From Paenibacillus polysaccharolyticus (GTDB taxonomy: Bacteria; Bacillota; Bacilli; Paenibacillales; Paenibacillaceae), in contig NZ_FMVM01000003.1 of assembly GCF_900102085.1 (NCBI RefSeq), positions 248,001 through 312,000 on the forward strand: 64,000 bases of DNA, given 5' to 3'. This document shows, piece by piece, positions 1 through 8,855 of the stretch (position 1 is its first letter; every line of letters begins with the position of its first letter). The position numbers were made by a program, and so were the translations under genes. Under the pieces are notes generated by a model that saw only the letters and a program-made list of their open reading frames with translations, had not been told where the DNA came from and did no database searches.

Positions 1-1
1 C

Positions 2-535
2 TTCATCCGTACCGGCATTGTCAAAGCGTACAAAACAGACGAGAACGGACATGAACAGATTGTCTCCTTTCTCAAAACAGGAGATATGTTCCCACATACC
101 GGATTTTTCAATGCGCATCCATATCCCGCTACCGCTGTTGCGATTACGCCGACAAGTCTGCTAGCGATCCCTGTCCGTCATTTTGAACGGCTCATGCTCA
201 GCACACCTTCCATTGCCATCAAAATTATGCGTGTACTTGGCGATAAAATACGCGAATTACAAGATAAGTTACAAGTGCTTTCCGGTCAGGATGTGCGTAA
301 TCGTGTACTCTCCTTTCTTCTCATGCTGGCAGAGCAACATGGTCAGCAACAAGCAGATAAAATTGTCATCAATCTGCCCATGACCCACCAGGAATTCGCT
401 AATTCCATAGGAACGACAAGGGAGACAGCCAATCGACTGCTGAATCAGCTTGCGAAAGATGAGTTGCTTGAGGTTGATCGAAGTCGCATCATCATTCATA
501 ACCTGCAGGCTTTAAAGGAACAACGAGACGCCTGA
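2..535 (+). CDS. Crp/Fnr-family transcription regulator, 5' end outside window
   Basis: The frame is open from base 2, so the start lies upstream of the window. The visible 177 residues are the end of a cyclic-nucleotide-type sensor barrel (QIVSFLKTGDMFPHTGFF), a long dimer helix (IKIMRVLGDKIRELQDKLQVL) and a C-terminal winged helix with the recognition segment TTRETANRLLNQL. Such proteins bind TGTGA-N6-TCACA half-sites as dimers. The gene converges on narK, and Fnr-type boxes lie at 9972-9987 and 10092-10107, so control of both nitrate-island operons is a reasonable inference. No cysteine is visible, including at the C-terminus where Bacillus Fnr carries its Fe-S ligands, so it may sense another signal or use N-terminal cysteines that are cut off. 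The family call is firm; the effector is unknown. Confidence 0.9.
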   Translation, partial: FIRTGIVKAYKTDENGHEQIVSFLKTGDMFPHTGFFNAHPYPATAVAITPTSLLAIPVRHFERLMLSTPSIAIKIMRVLGDKIRELQDKLQVLSGQDVRNRVLSFLLMLAEQHGQQQADKIVINLPMTHQEFANSIGTTRETANRLLNQLAKDELLEVDRSRIIIHNLQALKEQRDA

Positions 536-569
536 GCATAACGATAAAACGCCGCATGCATTTTGCTTA

Positions 570-602
570 TTCTTACTTCTTACTTCTTACTTCTTACTTC
601 TA
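570..602. repeat. Heptanucleotide tandem repeat
   Basis: Four exact head-to-tail copies of TTCTTAC (570-597) are followed by a partial copy. They lie in the gap between the Crp/Fnr gene and the nar terminator. No function is evident; copy number is probably variable between strains. Confidence 0.8.
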
Positions 603-630
603 TCCGAGTGTGGAGACTGCCACTTGTGCA

Positions 631-670
631 AAAAGAGACCTTAACTACTGTAAATCAAGTTAAGGTCTCT
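631..670 (-). terminator. Intrinsic terminator of the nar operon
   Basis: A perfect 13-bp stem pairs 634-646 (AGAGACCTTAACT) with 658-670. In the minus direction a short T-run follows (A-run 631-634 on the plus strand). It lies 50 bases beyond the narK stop and between two convergent transcription units. In the plus direction no T-run follows, so it mainly serves narK. Confidence 0.8.
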
Positions 671-721
671 TGCTGTATGTTGGATCACTTTTTCAAAACC
701 TGTTCCGTTTATGTGATTTGC

Positions 722-2233
722 TCAGGCAATCGTAAGATCGGGTTTACTCATGTCACTGAACATACCGGCGTAATATTTGACTTCCCCAGCTTCATTACGA
801 ATCGCTGTAATACTAAGCCATTCCTGATAGACCTCACCGTTTTTCTTCCGGTTCCAGATCTCTCCCTGCCAGTATCCTTTGTCACGCAGTTCCTGCCACA
901 ACTGATCATAGAACTTTTTATCCTGCTTGCCTGATTTCAGCATGCTTGGCTTTTGTCCTACCGCTTCTTCAGCTGTATAACCTGTAACTGCCGTGAAGGC
1001 TGGATTCACAGAACGAATAACACTGTTCGTATCTGTCACCAGAATCGCTTCAATTGTATTCTCCAAAATGCTGGCAGACAGTTGAAGTTTCTCCTGATAG
1101 AACATCCAGATGACAAGCACGAGACTTACCAGTGCAATCTGGGATAACGCCATGAATCCAATCGCATAATGCCCTGTCATACTGTACAACAGTGTCAGCA
1201 TCAATGGAGGGAAGAAACCACCCAAACCACCCATAGCTGAGATCATACCATTCGCGATCCCTGCTTGTTTGACGAAATACATTGGCACCAATTTGAAAAT
1301 CGTACCGTTACCTGTCCCCGCGCAAAGCGCAACTGTCAGACAGCCTACTGTATAGATATAGAAGGATGGCGCGAAGGATAACACAATCGCTGCTACCGTC
1401 AATCCGCCAAATACAAACATTAATATTTTGAACGGATTAAATTTATCACCCAGCCATCCGCCAACCGGACGCATAATTGTTGCGACCAGGATGAATCCCG
1501 CGGTGCGAAGTCCGGCATCAACCTTATCCATCTGGAAATTGGTTACGAGGAAGTTCGGCAAGTAGACGGTGAACGCCACGAATGAACCAAACGTTAGGAA
1601 ATAAAAAAGACACAAGAGCCACAGTTTATTATTGCGTGATACATCTTTTAGCTGCTGCATCAGAGGAAGGGTGACACGTGTTTCTTTTTTGTCTCCCAAA
1701 ACAAAGTTGAGTGCCGCCATACCAATTAAAAGAATACTGTAAAATAATACGGTTTTGGACCAACCCACCTGAGCAGCAACCAAAGGAGCACCAAACGCCG
1801 AAAGCGCCGTACCCAAGTTACCAATACCATAGATCCCGTTAACAAAACCGTGACGCTCTTTGGGATAATACTTCGGTAATGAGGTTACTCCAACAGAGAA
1901 CACAGCTCCACCGATCCCGAGGAAAAATCCCCCAATGACCAGATCACTGAAAGATGTTGCGCGGCTTACCCACCATACTGGAGCGAGTAACAATACAAAG
2001 CTGATCATGAAAATGTTACGTGCCCCGTATCGGTTCGTCCAATACCCTATCGGAATACGGGCAATCGAACCGATCAATACCGGAATAGCCGTTGCCCAAG
2101 CCAGCTGTGATGACGTAAGTACGATGTCTTCTTTAATGAAAGGCATGAGTGATGACAGAATCACCCATACCATGAAACCGAGAATCAGACTTGCGGTTTG
2201 CAAGGGCAGTTGAACTTTACCTTTTTGTTGCAT
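722..2233 (-). CDS. narK: NarK-type nitrate/nitrite transporter with C-terminal PAS domain
   Basis: This 503-residue membrane protein probably moves nitrate in and nitrite out for the reductase encoded just upstream. Residues 10-380 are a 12-helix major-facilitator core with family features: the arginine of SIARIPIGYWTNRYG near 60, and the nitrate-signature-like glycine runs GNGTIFKLVP (308-317) and MGGLGGFFPP (334-343). Residues 384-497 form a complete PAS/PAC domain (ILVTDTNSVIRSVNPAF, VTGYTAEEAVGQ, YYAGMFSDMS), which ordinary NarK of about 400 residues lacks. The gene starts directly after the narI stop and is last in the operon. The transporter call is secure. A role of the PAS domain in redox or ligand gating is inference. 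Confidence 0.93.
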   Translation of the reverse strand: MQQKGKVQLPLQTASLILGFMVWVILSSLMPFIKEDIVLTSSQLAWATAIPVLIGSIARIPIGYWTNRYGARNIFMISFVLLLAPVWWVSRATSFSDLVIGGFFLGIGGAVFSVGVTSLPKYYPKERHGFVNGIYGIGNLGTALSAFGAPLVAAQVGWSKTVLFYSILLIGMAALNFVLGDKKETRVTLPLMQQLKDVSRNNKLWLLCLFYFLTFGSFVAFTVYLPNFLVTNFQMDKVDAGLRTAGFILVATIMRPVGGWLGDKFNPFKILMFVFGGLTVAAIVLSFAPSFYIYTVGCLTVALCAGTGNGTIFKLVPMYFVKQAGIANGMISAMGGLGGFFPPLMLTLLYSMTGHYAIGFMALSQIALVSLVLVIWMFYQEKLQLSASILENTIEAILVTDTNSVIRSVNPAFTAVTGYTAEEAVGQKPSMLKSGKQDKKFYDQLWQELRDKGYWQGEIWNRKKNGEVYQEWLSITAIRNEAGEVKYYAGMFSDMSKPDLTIA

Positions 2234-2965
2234 TTACATCGCCCTTTCCTTATGTTGTTCTTGATTCTGATTCGGATACACGGCTCCGTCTCTTCTGCGA
2301 TACAGCACGTAGCTACGTCTGAGATATCCGAGAGGCATACTCAGCATGTGAACGAGACGTGTGAATGGGAACACACAGTACAGCACAAATGTAAGCAAGA
2401 TATGAACTTTGAAGTTCATTGGCACAGTTTGCATTAGAGCCGGATCAGGTTGGAAGACCAGAAGTCCACGCAGCCATGGATTAATCGTTGTACGATAATC
2501 AAACCCACTGTGGTTTACCGCATTAGCGGATGTTGCCAGAATGCCAGTTACAATAACAATAATCAACATGGCGAGGGCCAGCCAATCCCCAACGCTGCTT
2601 GTTGCGCGCACTCTACGAGCCGTATAGCGGCGTACCAACAGAATAACCAAACCGGCAAATGCAATAATTCCTGCCGGTAATCCGCCGAACACAGCGCCCA
2701 TATGATAGGCTTCGTCACTCAGACCAATCCAGTGGTAAAATTCGATCGGTACTAGCAAACCGGCAATATGTCCGCAGATGACGGCGAAAATGCCGATGTG
2801 GAAGAGTAAACTTCCCCATCGCAGCATACGTTTCTCCAGCATCTCACTTGATTTGGATGTCCAACTAAACGGATTGGTTACATATCTCCAGATGGTCGCT
2901 GTGATACAAAACACGATGACCATATACGGGAGAGCACCCCATAACATTAATTCCAGTGTACTCAC
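2234..2965 (-). CDS. narI: Respiratory nitrate reductase gamma subunit (cytochrome b)
   Basis: NarI anchors NarGH to the cytoplasmic membrane and passes electrons from menaquinol through two b haems to NarH. The 243 residues contain five predicted membrane helices. The axial haem histidines are at 56 and 66 (FHIGIFAVICGH) and 188 and 206 (VHILLTF, RLVHMLS), matching the spacing of E. coli NarI (56, 66, 187, 205). The gene overlaps narJ by four bases (ATGA) and abuts narK, so the genes are translationally coupled. Confidence 0.96.
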   Translation of the reverse strand: MSTLELMLWGALPYMVIVFCITATIWRYVTNPFSWTSKSSEMLEKRMLRWGSLLFHIGIFAVICGHIAGLLVPIEFYHWIGLSDEAYHMGAVFGGLPAGIIAFAGLVILLVRRYTARRVRATSSVGDWLALAMLIIVIVTGILATSANAVNHSGFDYRTTINPWLRGLLVFQPDPALMQTVPMNFKVHILLTFVLYCVFPFTRLVHMLSMPLGYLRRSYVLYRRRDGAVYPNQNQEQHKERAM

Positions 2966-3618
2966 CGACTGCCCCTCCTCATCAGCTCAACGATCTCGTT
3001 CAGACCGCCAAGCGGTTGTTTCTGTTCTTCTTTGCTTGGTTCAGGTACGTCCGAAACAGACGGCTCGGGCATCACCTGTAACATCAGCGTAAGGAGCGGC
3101 CCGTATGGACTGTTTTGTCCTGCAATACTTTCGGTCATCGATACCAGTGCTTTATGGCAACTGTCCAGAACTCCAATGGCATCCTGCTCCGGAGCCTCGG
3201 CAATGAATTCAAGCACCATGGGCAAGTAATCCGGGAGTTCGGTAGCTTCCATATAGAAACCAGCCGCTTCATATCTGCGTTTCAAATCAATCAATGCTGG
3301 CCCGCGATCCCTCTCATCGCCATGCAAAGCATACGTCAGATAGAGATTCGATTTTTTATCAAAGTCAAAAGAACGAACATACGCGTCTTGCCACCGTATG
3401 GCATCTAGAGCCTGAGCACTACTGATGAAGGTTAACACGGTCTGCTTCACTTCTTCATCAGAGATCGAAAGAACGGCTTCCTGTACGCCTTGTAATCCCT
3501 CTCTCCACTCGGTATCCGGATATTGCAGCAGATAGGAGATCAGTTTGCAGACCATTCGTCTTGTTTCCGTGTCGTACACCGGCTTAACGATTGGTTCTGG
3601 ATCGATATCAATTGTCAT
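2962..3618 (-). CDS. narJ: Nitrate reductase molybdenum-cofactor assembly chaperone
   Basis: NarJ is a cytoplasmic TorD/NarJ-family chaperone that holds apo-NarGH while the Mo-bisMGD cofactor is inserted. The protein is all-helical and has family motifs such as SYLLQYPDTEWREGL, HGDERDRGPALIDL and LPDYLPMVLEFIAEA. An upstream in-frame ATG at 3654 exists, but it lies inside the end of narH. The ATG at 3618 has a strong GGAGAGGAG eight bases upstream and sits after the narH stop, so I chose it (218 residues). It overlaps narI by four bases. Confidence 0.93.
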   Translation of the reverse strand: MTIDIDPEPIVKPVYDTETRRMVCKLISYLLQYPDTEWREGLQGVQEAVLSISDEEVKQTVLTFISSAQALDAIRWQDAYVRSFDFDKKSNLYLTYALHGDERDRGPALIDLKRRYEAAGFYMEATELPDYLPMVLEFIAEAPEQDAIGVLDSCHKALVSMTESIAGQNSPYGPLLTLMLQVMPEPSVSDVPEPSKEEQKQPLGGLNEIVELMRRGSR

Positions 3619-3635
3619 CGTTGTTGTCTCCTCTC

Positions 3636-5108
3636 CTATGAGAATACGCCGCAAGAACCCGGGCCGCCTGCAAAGTCAAGACCGCAGCTGCCTTGTTCAC
3701 TGAAGAGATCCGCCACTTCCTCACGGTGAGCTGGTGGGATCACAAAACGATCATCGTATTTCGCGATAGCGAGCAGACGATACATATCTTCAACTTCCTG
3801 CGCACTCATGCCTACCATATCCAGCAGGTCGGACTCACTTGTTTTGCCGGTTTGCTGGTTACGCATATGAATACGCATTACAGCCATTTTGCGCAGTACT
3901 TCACGAATACGTCCTGTATCTCCAGCAGTAAGCAGGTTCGCCAGATATTCAACCGGAATACGCATGTTATCAATCGCCGGGAAAATATCGTTTGCTTCGA
4001 GCGAGCTTCCTTGGCCTTCTACCCGGTTCGTGATCGGGCTTAGCGGCGGAATGTACCATACCATTGGCATCGTGCGGTATTCAGGGTGCAGTGGCAGTGC
4101 GATCTTCCAATCAATCACCATTTTGTAGATCGGCGACTGCTGCGCTGCTATAATCCAGTCCTCTGGAATGCCTGCTGCCCGTGCTTCACGGATGACTTCA
4201 GGATCATTCGGATCAAGGAAAACATCCATTTGTGACTCATACAGATCCTTTTCATTCTCAACCGATGCTGCCGCTTCAATGCGGTCTGCATCATAGAGCA
4301 TCAGACCGATGTAACGGATACGTCCGACACAAGTTTCGGAGCAGATCGTTGGCAGACCCGCTTCAATCCGCGGGAAGCATAGTGTACATTTTTCGGCTTT
4401 GTTCGTCTGCCAGTTGAAATATACTTTTTTGTAAGGACAACTGGATACACAGAATCTCCATGCACGGCAAGCATTCTGGTCAACCAGTACGATACCGTCC
4501 TCTTCCCGTTTGTACATGGCACCTGATGGACAAGAGGACACACAAGACGGGTTCAGACAGTGTTCACAGATTCGCGGCAGGTACATCATAAATACCTGTT
4601 CAAAATCCATTTTGATCGATTCCTCGACACCTTTCATGTTCGGGTCTTCCATCCCCGTTATATGAGCACCGGCGAGGTCATCTTCCCAGTTTGGACCCCA
4701 TTCGAGGTTCATGTACTCTCCCGTGATTTGTGATTTCGGTCTTGCGACAGGCTGGTGTTTTTTCTCCGGACTGTTGGTCAGTTTTTCATAATCGTAAGTC
4801 CAAGGCTCGTAGTAGTCGTCAATCGTTGGTTGATCCGGGTTGTGGAAAATGTTAAGCAAACGTCTGGCACGCGTACCGGATTTCAGCTCCAGCTTGCCAT
4901 TTTTCATCTCCCAGCCGCCGCGATAACGCTCCTGATCCTCCCATTGTTTCGGATAACCGACACCTGGTTTCGTTTCGACATTGTTAAAATACATGTACTC
5001 TGCACCTGGACGATTCGTCCAGGTGTTTTTGCATGTAACGCTGCATGTATGGCATCCGATACATTTGTCCAGGTTCATGACCATACTGACTTGTGCTTTA
5101 ATCTTCAA
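3636..5108 (-). CDS. narH: Respiratory nitrate reductase beta subunit (Fe-S protein)
   Basis: NarH carries four Fe-S clusters and wires NarI to NarG. Cysteine groups visible in order are CIGCHTCSVTC (16-26), CEHCLNPSCVSSCP, CRAWRFCVSSCPYKK and KCTLCFPRIEAGLPTIC followed by ETCVG. The tryptophan in CRAWRFC replaces a cysteine, as expected for the [3Fe-4S] cluster of NarH. At 490 residues it is close to the usual length. Translation starts at a TTG at 5108 preceded by AGGAGG with a nine-base spacer inside the narG 3' end; the two genes overlap by 11 bases. Confidence 0.96.
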   Translation of the reverse strand: MKIKAQVSMVMNLDKCIGCHTCSVTCKNTWTNRPGAEYMYFNNVETKPGVGYPKQWEDQERYRGGWEMKNGKLELKSGTRARRLLNIFHNPDQPTIDDYYEPWTYDYEKLTNSPEKKHQPVARPKSQITGEYMNLEWGPNWEDDLAGAHITGMEDPNMKGVEESIKMDFEQVFMMYLPRICEHCLNPSCVSSCPSGAMYKREEDGIVLVDQNACRAWRFCVSSCPYKKVYFNWQTNKAEKCTLCFPRIEAGLPTICSETCVGRIRYIGLMLYDADRIEAAASVENEKDLYESQMDVFLDPNDPEVIREARAAGIPEDWIIAAQQSPIYKMVIDWKIALPLHPEYRTMPMVWYIPPLSPITNRVEGQGSSLEANDIFPAIDNMRIPVEYLANLLTAGDTGRIREVLRKMAVMRIHMRNQQTGKTSESDLLDMVGMSAQEVEDMYRLLAIAKYDDRFVIPPAHREEVADLFSEQGSCGLDFAGGPGSCGVFS

Positions 5109-8100
5109 GCCAATCCACCTCCTGCAGTTTTCTAATGATGACGTTCAGGTCACGCTGGTTGCCTGTCGGGCCATAATAGTTGAAACCATAACTTAACTGG
5201 GCATAACCACCGATCATATGCGTTGGTTTCACGTGAATACGAGTCGGACTGTTATGCGTACCACCGCGTGTCTGTGATATTTTCGTACCCGGAACGTTAA
5301 TGTGACGGTCCTGAGCATGATACATAAAGGCTACTCCGCGTGGAATACGGTGCGTAACGACTGCTCTTGCCACAACGACCCCGTTACGGTTGAAACATTC
5401 GATCCAGTCATTATCCACCAGGCCGGCGTCCTCAGCATCTTCATGATTCATCCAGATCGTTGGGCCACCACGGAACAAGGTCAACATCGGCTGTGCATCA
5501 TAGTACATACTGTGAATGGACCATTTATTATGCGGTGTCATGTAGTTCAGTACGATTTCTTTGCCGCCCTCGATCGGACGTTTGCTGTTTGGATGGAACG
5601 GTGTATGTTTCAGAATCGGTTTGAAGGTCGCCAGCGTCTCACCGAACTCACGCAGCATCGCATGGTCGATATAAAACTGTTGTCTACCCGTCAATGTCCG
5701 CCATGGAATCAGACGCTCTACGTTGGTAGTAAACGGTGAATAACGCCGTCCGCCTTTTTCCGATCCGCTGAATGCAGGTGATGTAATGACTGTTTTCGGT
5801 TTTGAAGTAATCTCATCAAATGTGAAACACTCCTCCGAGCGCTCTTCTGCCAGATCCTTCAAGTGCAGTGCCGTCTTCTTCTCAAGTGACTCCCACGCAC
5901 GTACAGCCATCTTGCCGTTTGTGGTGGTAGAGAGCGTCAGAATTGCTTCAGCAACGTTGCGATCTGTACTCAGATCTGGACATCCTTGTCCAATACCATC
6001 TTTTCGGTTAACACCAAGAATGCCTTTCAACTTCTCATACTCCTCGGTTGCAGACCATGAGATCCCCTTCGTACCAATCGGTTTATCCTTCACATTAGGT
6101 CCGAGACTGATCATTTTGTTGTAGACCGCAGCGTAGTCACGTTCTACGACATGAATATGCGGCATCGTTTTGCCCGGAATAGCTTCACATTCTCCAGCAC
6201 TCCAGTCTTTGATCTCACCATACGGCTGCGCGAGTTCATCCGGTGAATCATGCAGCAACGGTGTAGTCAAAATCTCCTTCTGCGGTCCGTCGAACTGCTG
6301 TGCAGCCATGTCGGAGAACACACGTGCAATCTCCTTGAACGTATCCCAGTCGGAACGGGATTCCCACTGTGTGGCTACTGCCGGGTTGAATGGATGCACG
6401 AACGGGTGCATATCCGTACTGCTCAGGTCACTTTTTTCATACCATGTGGCTGCTGGAAGTACGATATCGGAATACATTGCTGTACCCGCCATCCGGAAGT
6501 CCATATTGACCATAAGATCCAGCTTGCCTTCCGGAGCATGTTCCAGCCACTCCACATGCTCTGGACGAAGTCCCAGATCATCATCATTCAGCAATCCGTT
6601 CGTGGCACCAAGCAAATGCTTGAGGAAATACTCATGTCCCTTGCCTGAGCTTGAAATCAGGTTGGCTCTCCAGACAAACAGCACACGCGGGAAGTTCGCC
6701 GGGTCATCAGGCTGTTCAATGGAGAATTTCAGATTTTTATTTTGCAGTTCGGATGCCACGTAAGCTCCGATCTCTTCATTCGTTTTTGCTCCCGCATCCA
6801 GTGCATCCTGATGCAAATCAATCGAATTGCGGTTAAATTGTGGATAAGATGGAAGCCAGCCCATGCGTGCAGCCATAACATTATAGTCAGCCACGTGCTC
6901 GAAGCGCGGATCACCCTCAAGTGCCGAGGTCAGCTCTCCGACCTTAGTCTCCTCATATCTCCATTGATCTGTTGCAAAATAGAAGAAGGATGTACCATTT
7001 TGCAGACGCGCAGGTCCACTCCAGTCACGCGCAAACGCAATCGTCTGCCAGCCTTCCGCCGGACGTAGTTTCTCCTGACCTACATAGTGAGCCCAACCAC
7101 CACCGTTAACCCCCTGACAGCCTGTCATCAGTAGCAGGTTGATAATGGCACGATAGATTACGTCAGAGTTGTACCAGTGGTTGATGCCGGCACCCATAAT
7201 AATCATAGAGCGACCTTGTGTATCCACGGCATTTTGTGCAAACTCACGTGCGATCTGAACGACGGTATCCCGGTCAACCCGGGTGATTTTTTCCTGCCAA
7301 GCAGGTGTAAATGGTTTATCCTCTTCCGCTTCCATAACGACTCCTGCAACGATTTCAGTAGAGTCTGCTGAACGCGTCATTTCACGATCAACCCCGTACT
7401 TCGCCAGCACGAGATCGTAAACCGAAGTAACCGTAATCCAGCGATCATCAACCCAGATGCGGCGAACCGGGATTTGACGTTCCATTACGTGACTTCCTTC
7501 GTCATCGAAGTAAGGCAGTTGCACGGTTACGAGATCATGGTGCACACCGAGCATGGAAAGTCTTGGATCAATCGGCTCGCCGGTATCCACCTGCTCCATT
7601 TTGAGATTCCATGTACCTTCTTCACCCCAGCGGAAGCCCATACTACCTTTTGGAATCGCATAGGATGCCGTATTTTCGTCATATACAAGGGTCTTCCATG
7701 CCATGTTGTTGCCCTGGATGCCCAGGTCTTCCCCTAGCAAGAAACGGCCTGCAATGTTTGCGCCATCCTTCTCTTCCACAATCAACAGATTCGGGAAGTC
7801 CGTATATTGCTTCGCATAGGACATGAAGTACTCCGTAGGATGATCCAGATAAAATTCTTTCAGGATGATGTGCCCCATTGCCATGGCAAGCGCGCCATCT
7901 GTTCCTTGTTTTACGGACATCCACGTGTCTGCAAACTTCACATATTCCGCATAATCCGGACTAATGGATACTACTTTTGTCCCTTTGTAACGGGCTTCAG
8001 CGAGGAAGTGGGCATCCGGTGTACGGGTCATTGGCAGGTTGGAACCCCAGACCAAAATGTATCCTGAGTTGTACCAGTCACTACTCTCCGGCACGTCTGT

Positions 8101-8814
8101 CTGATCTCCCCAGATTTGCGGGGATGCCGGCGGCAGATCCGCATACCAGTCATAGAAACTGAGTAGTGGTGAACCCACCAGAGATAAGAAACGGGATCCA
8201 GCAGCGTAACTGACCATGGACATCGCTGGAATCGGGGAGAAACCAATGATGCGGTCAGGGCCGTAATCTTTGATCGTATGAATCATGGAAGCAGCAATAA
8301 TCTGTGTTACTTCGCCCCATGATGCACGAACCAGTCCACCTTTACCGCGTACCGATTTGTATCTCTTCACTTTGACCGGATCATTCGCGATACTTTGCCA
8401 TGCTTTTACTGGATCGCCATGAGTCTTCAGAGCCTCACGCCACATTTCAAGAAGCGCACCACGCACGTAAGGATGTTTCACACGTAATGGACTATATAGA
8501 TACCATGAGAAGCTTGCTCCACGCGGACATCCACGCGGTTCAAAATCAGGCATATCAGGTCCGGTTGATGGATAGTCCGTCGCCTGTGTTTCCCATGTCA
8601 CGATGCCATCTTTCACATAAATCTGCCAGCTGCACGAACCCGTGCAGTTCACGCCGTGTGTGGAACGCACCACTTTATCATGCTGCCAACGACGGCGATA
8701 CACATCTTCCCAGTCCCGGTTAACCGGGGACATCTCACTCCAGCCTTCCGCGTTTTTTTCACGTTTGGCAAAATACTTCAGTTTGCCCATCCAGGGCATG
8801 CTTTTGCTGCTCAT
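5098..8814 (-). CDS. narG: Respiratory nitrate reductase alpha (catalytic) subunit
   Basis: NarG reduces nitrate to nitrite at a Mo-bis(MGD) centre on the cytoplasmic face of the membrane. The 1238 residues are full length. The unusual His/Cys3 FS0 cluster is at His53, Cys57, Cys61 and Cys96, with the same spacing as E. coli NarG (49, 53, 57, 92). The molybdenum ligand is Asp222 in SFYDWYADLPPASPQ. The N-terminus has no twin-arginine motif of the functional type, fitting a cytoplasmic-facing enzyme. It follows moaA by 41 bases and overlaps narH. Confidence 0.97.
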   Translation of the reverse strand: MSSKSMPWMGKLKYFAKREKNAEGWSEMSPVNRDWEDVYRRRWQHDKVVRSTHGVNCTGSCSWQIYVKDGIVTWETQATDYPSTGPDMPDFEPRGCPRGASFSWYLYSPLRVKHPYVRGALLEMWREALKTHGDPVKAWQSIANDPVKVKRYKSVRGKGGLVRASWGEVTQIIAASMIHTIKDYGPDRIIGFSPIPAMSMVSYAAGSRFLSLVGSPLLSFYDWYADLPPASPQIWGDQTDVPESSDWYNSGYILVWGSNLPMTRTPDAHFLAEARYKGTKVVSISPDYAEYVKFADTWMSVKQGTDGALAMAMGHIILKEFYLDHPTEYFMSYAKQYTDFPNLLIVEEKDGANIAGRFLLGEDLGIQGNNMAWKTLVYDENTASYAIPKGSMGFRWGEEGTWNLKMEQVDTGEPIDPRLSMLGVHHDLVTVQLPYFDDEGSHVMERQIPVRRIWVDDRWITVTSVYDLVLAKYGVDREMTRSADSTEIVAGVVMEAEEDKPFTPAWQEKITRVDRDTVVQIAREFAQNAVDTQGRSMIIMGAGINHWYNSDVIYRAIINLLLMTGCQGVNGGGWAHYVGQEKLRPAEGWQTIAFARDWSGPARLQNGTSFFYFATDQWRYEETKVGELTSALEGDPRFEHVADYNVMAARMGWLPSYPQFNRNSIDLHQDALDAGAKTNEEIGAYVASELQNKNLKFSIEQPDDPANFPRVLFVWRANLISSSGKGHEYFLKHLLGATNGLLNDDDLGLRPEHVEWLEHAPEGKLDLMVNMDFRMAGTAMYSDIVLPAATWYEKSDLSSTDMHPFVHPFNPAVATQWESRSDWDTFKEIARVFSDMAAQQFDGPQKEILTTPLLHDSPDELAQPYGEIKDWSAGECEAIPGKTMPHIHVVERDYAAVYNKMISLGPNVKDKPIGTKGISWSATEEYEKLKGILGVNRKDGIGQGCPDLSTDRNVAEAILTLSTTTNGKMAVRAWESLEKKTALHLKDLAEERSEECFTFDEITSKPKTVITSPAFSGSEKGGRRYSPFTTNVERLIPWRTLTGRQQFYIDHAMLREFGETLATFKPILKHTPFHPNSKRPIEGGKEIVLNYMTPHNKWSIHSMYYDAQPMLTLFRGGPTIWMNHEDAEDAGLVDNDWIECFNRNGVVVARAVVTHRIPRGVAFMYHAQDRHINVPGTKISQTRGGTHNSPTRIHVKPTHMIGGYAQLSYGFNYYGPTGNQRDLNVIIRKLQEVDWLED

Positions 8815-8855
8815 TGTTGTCCTCCCACAATTGTGACCTGTTGATGCTGGTCTTC

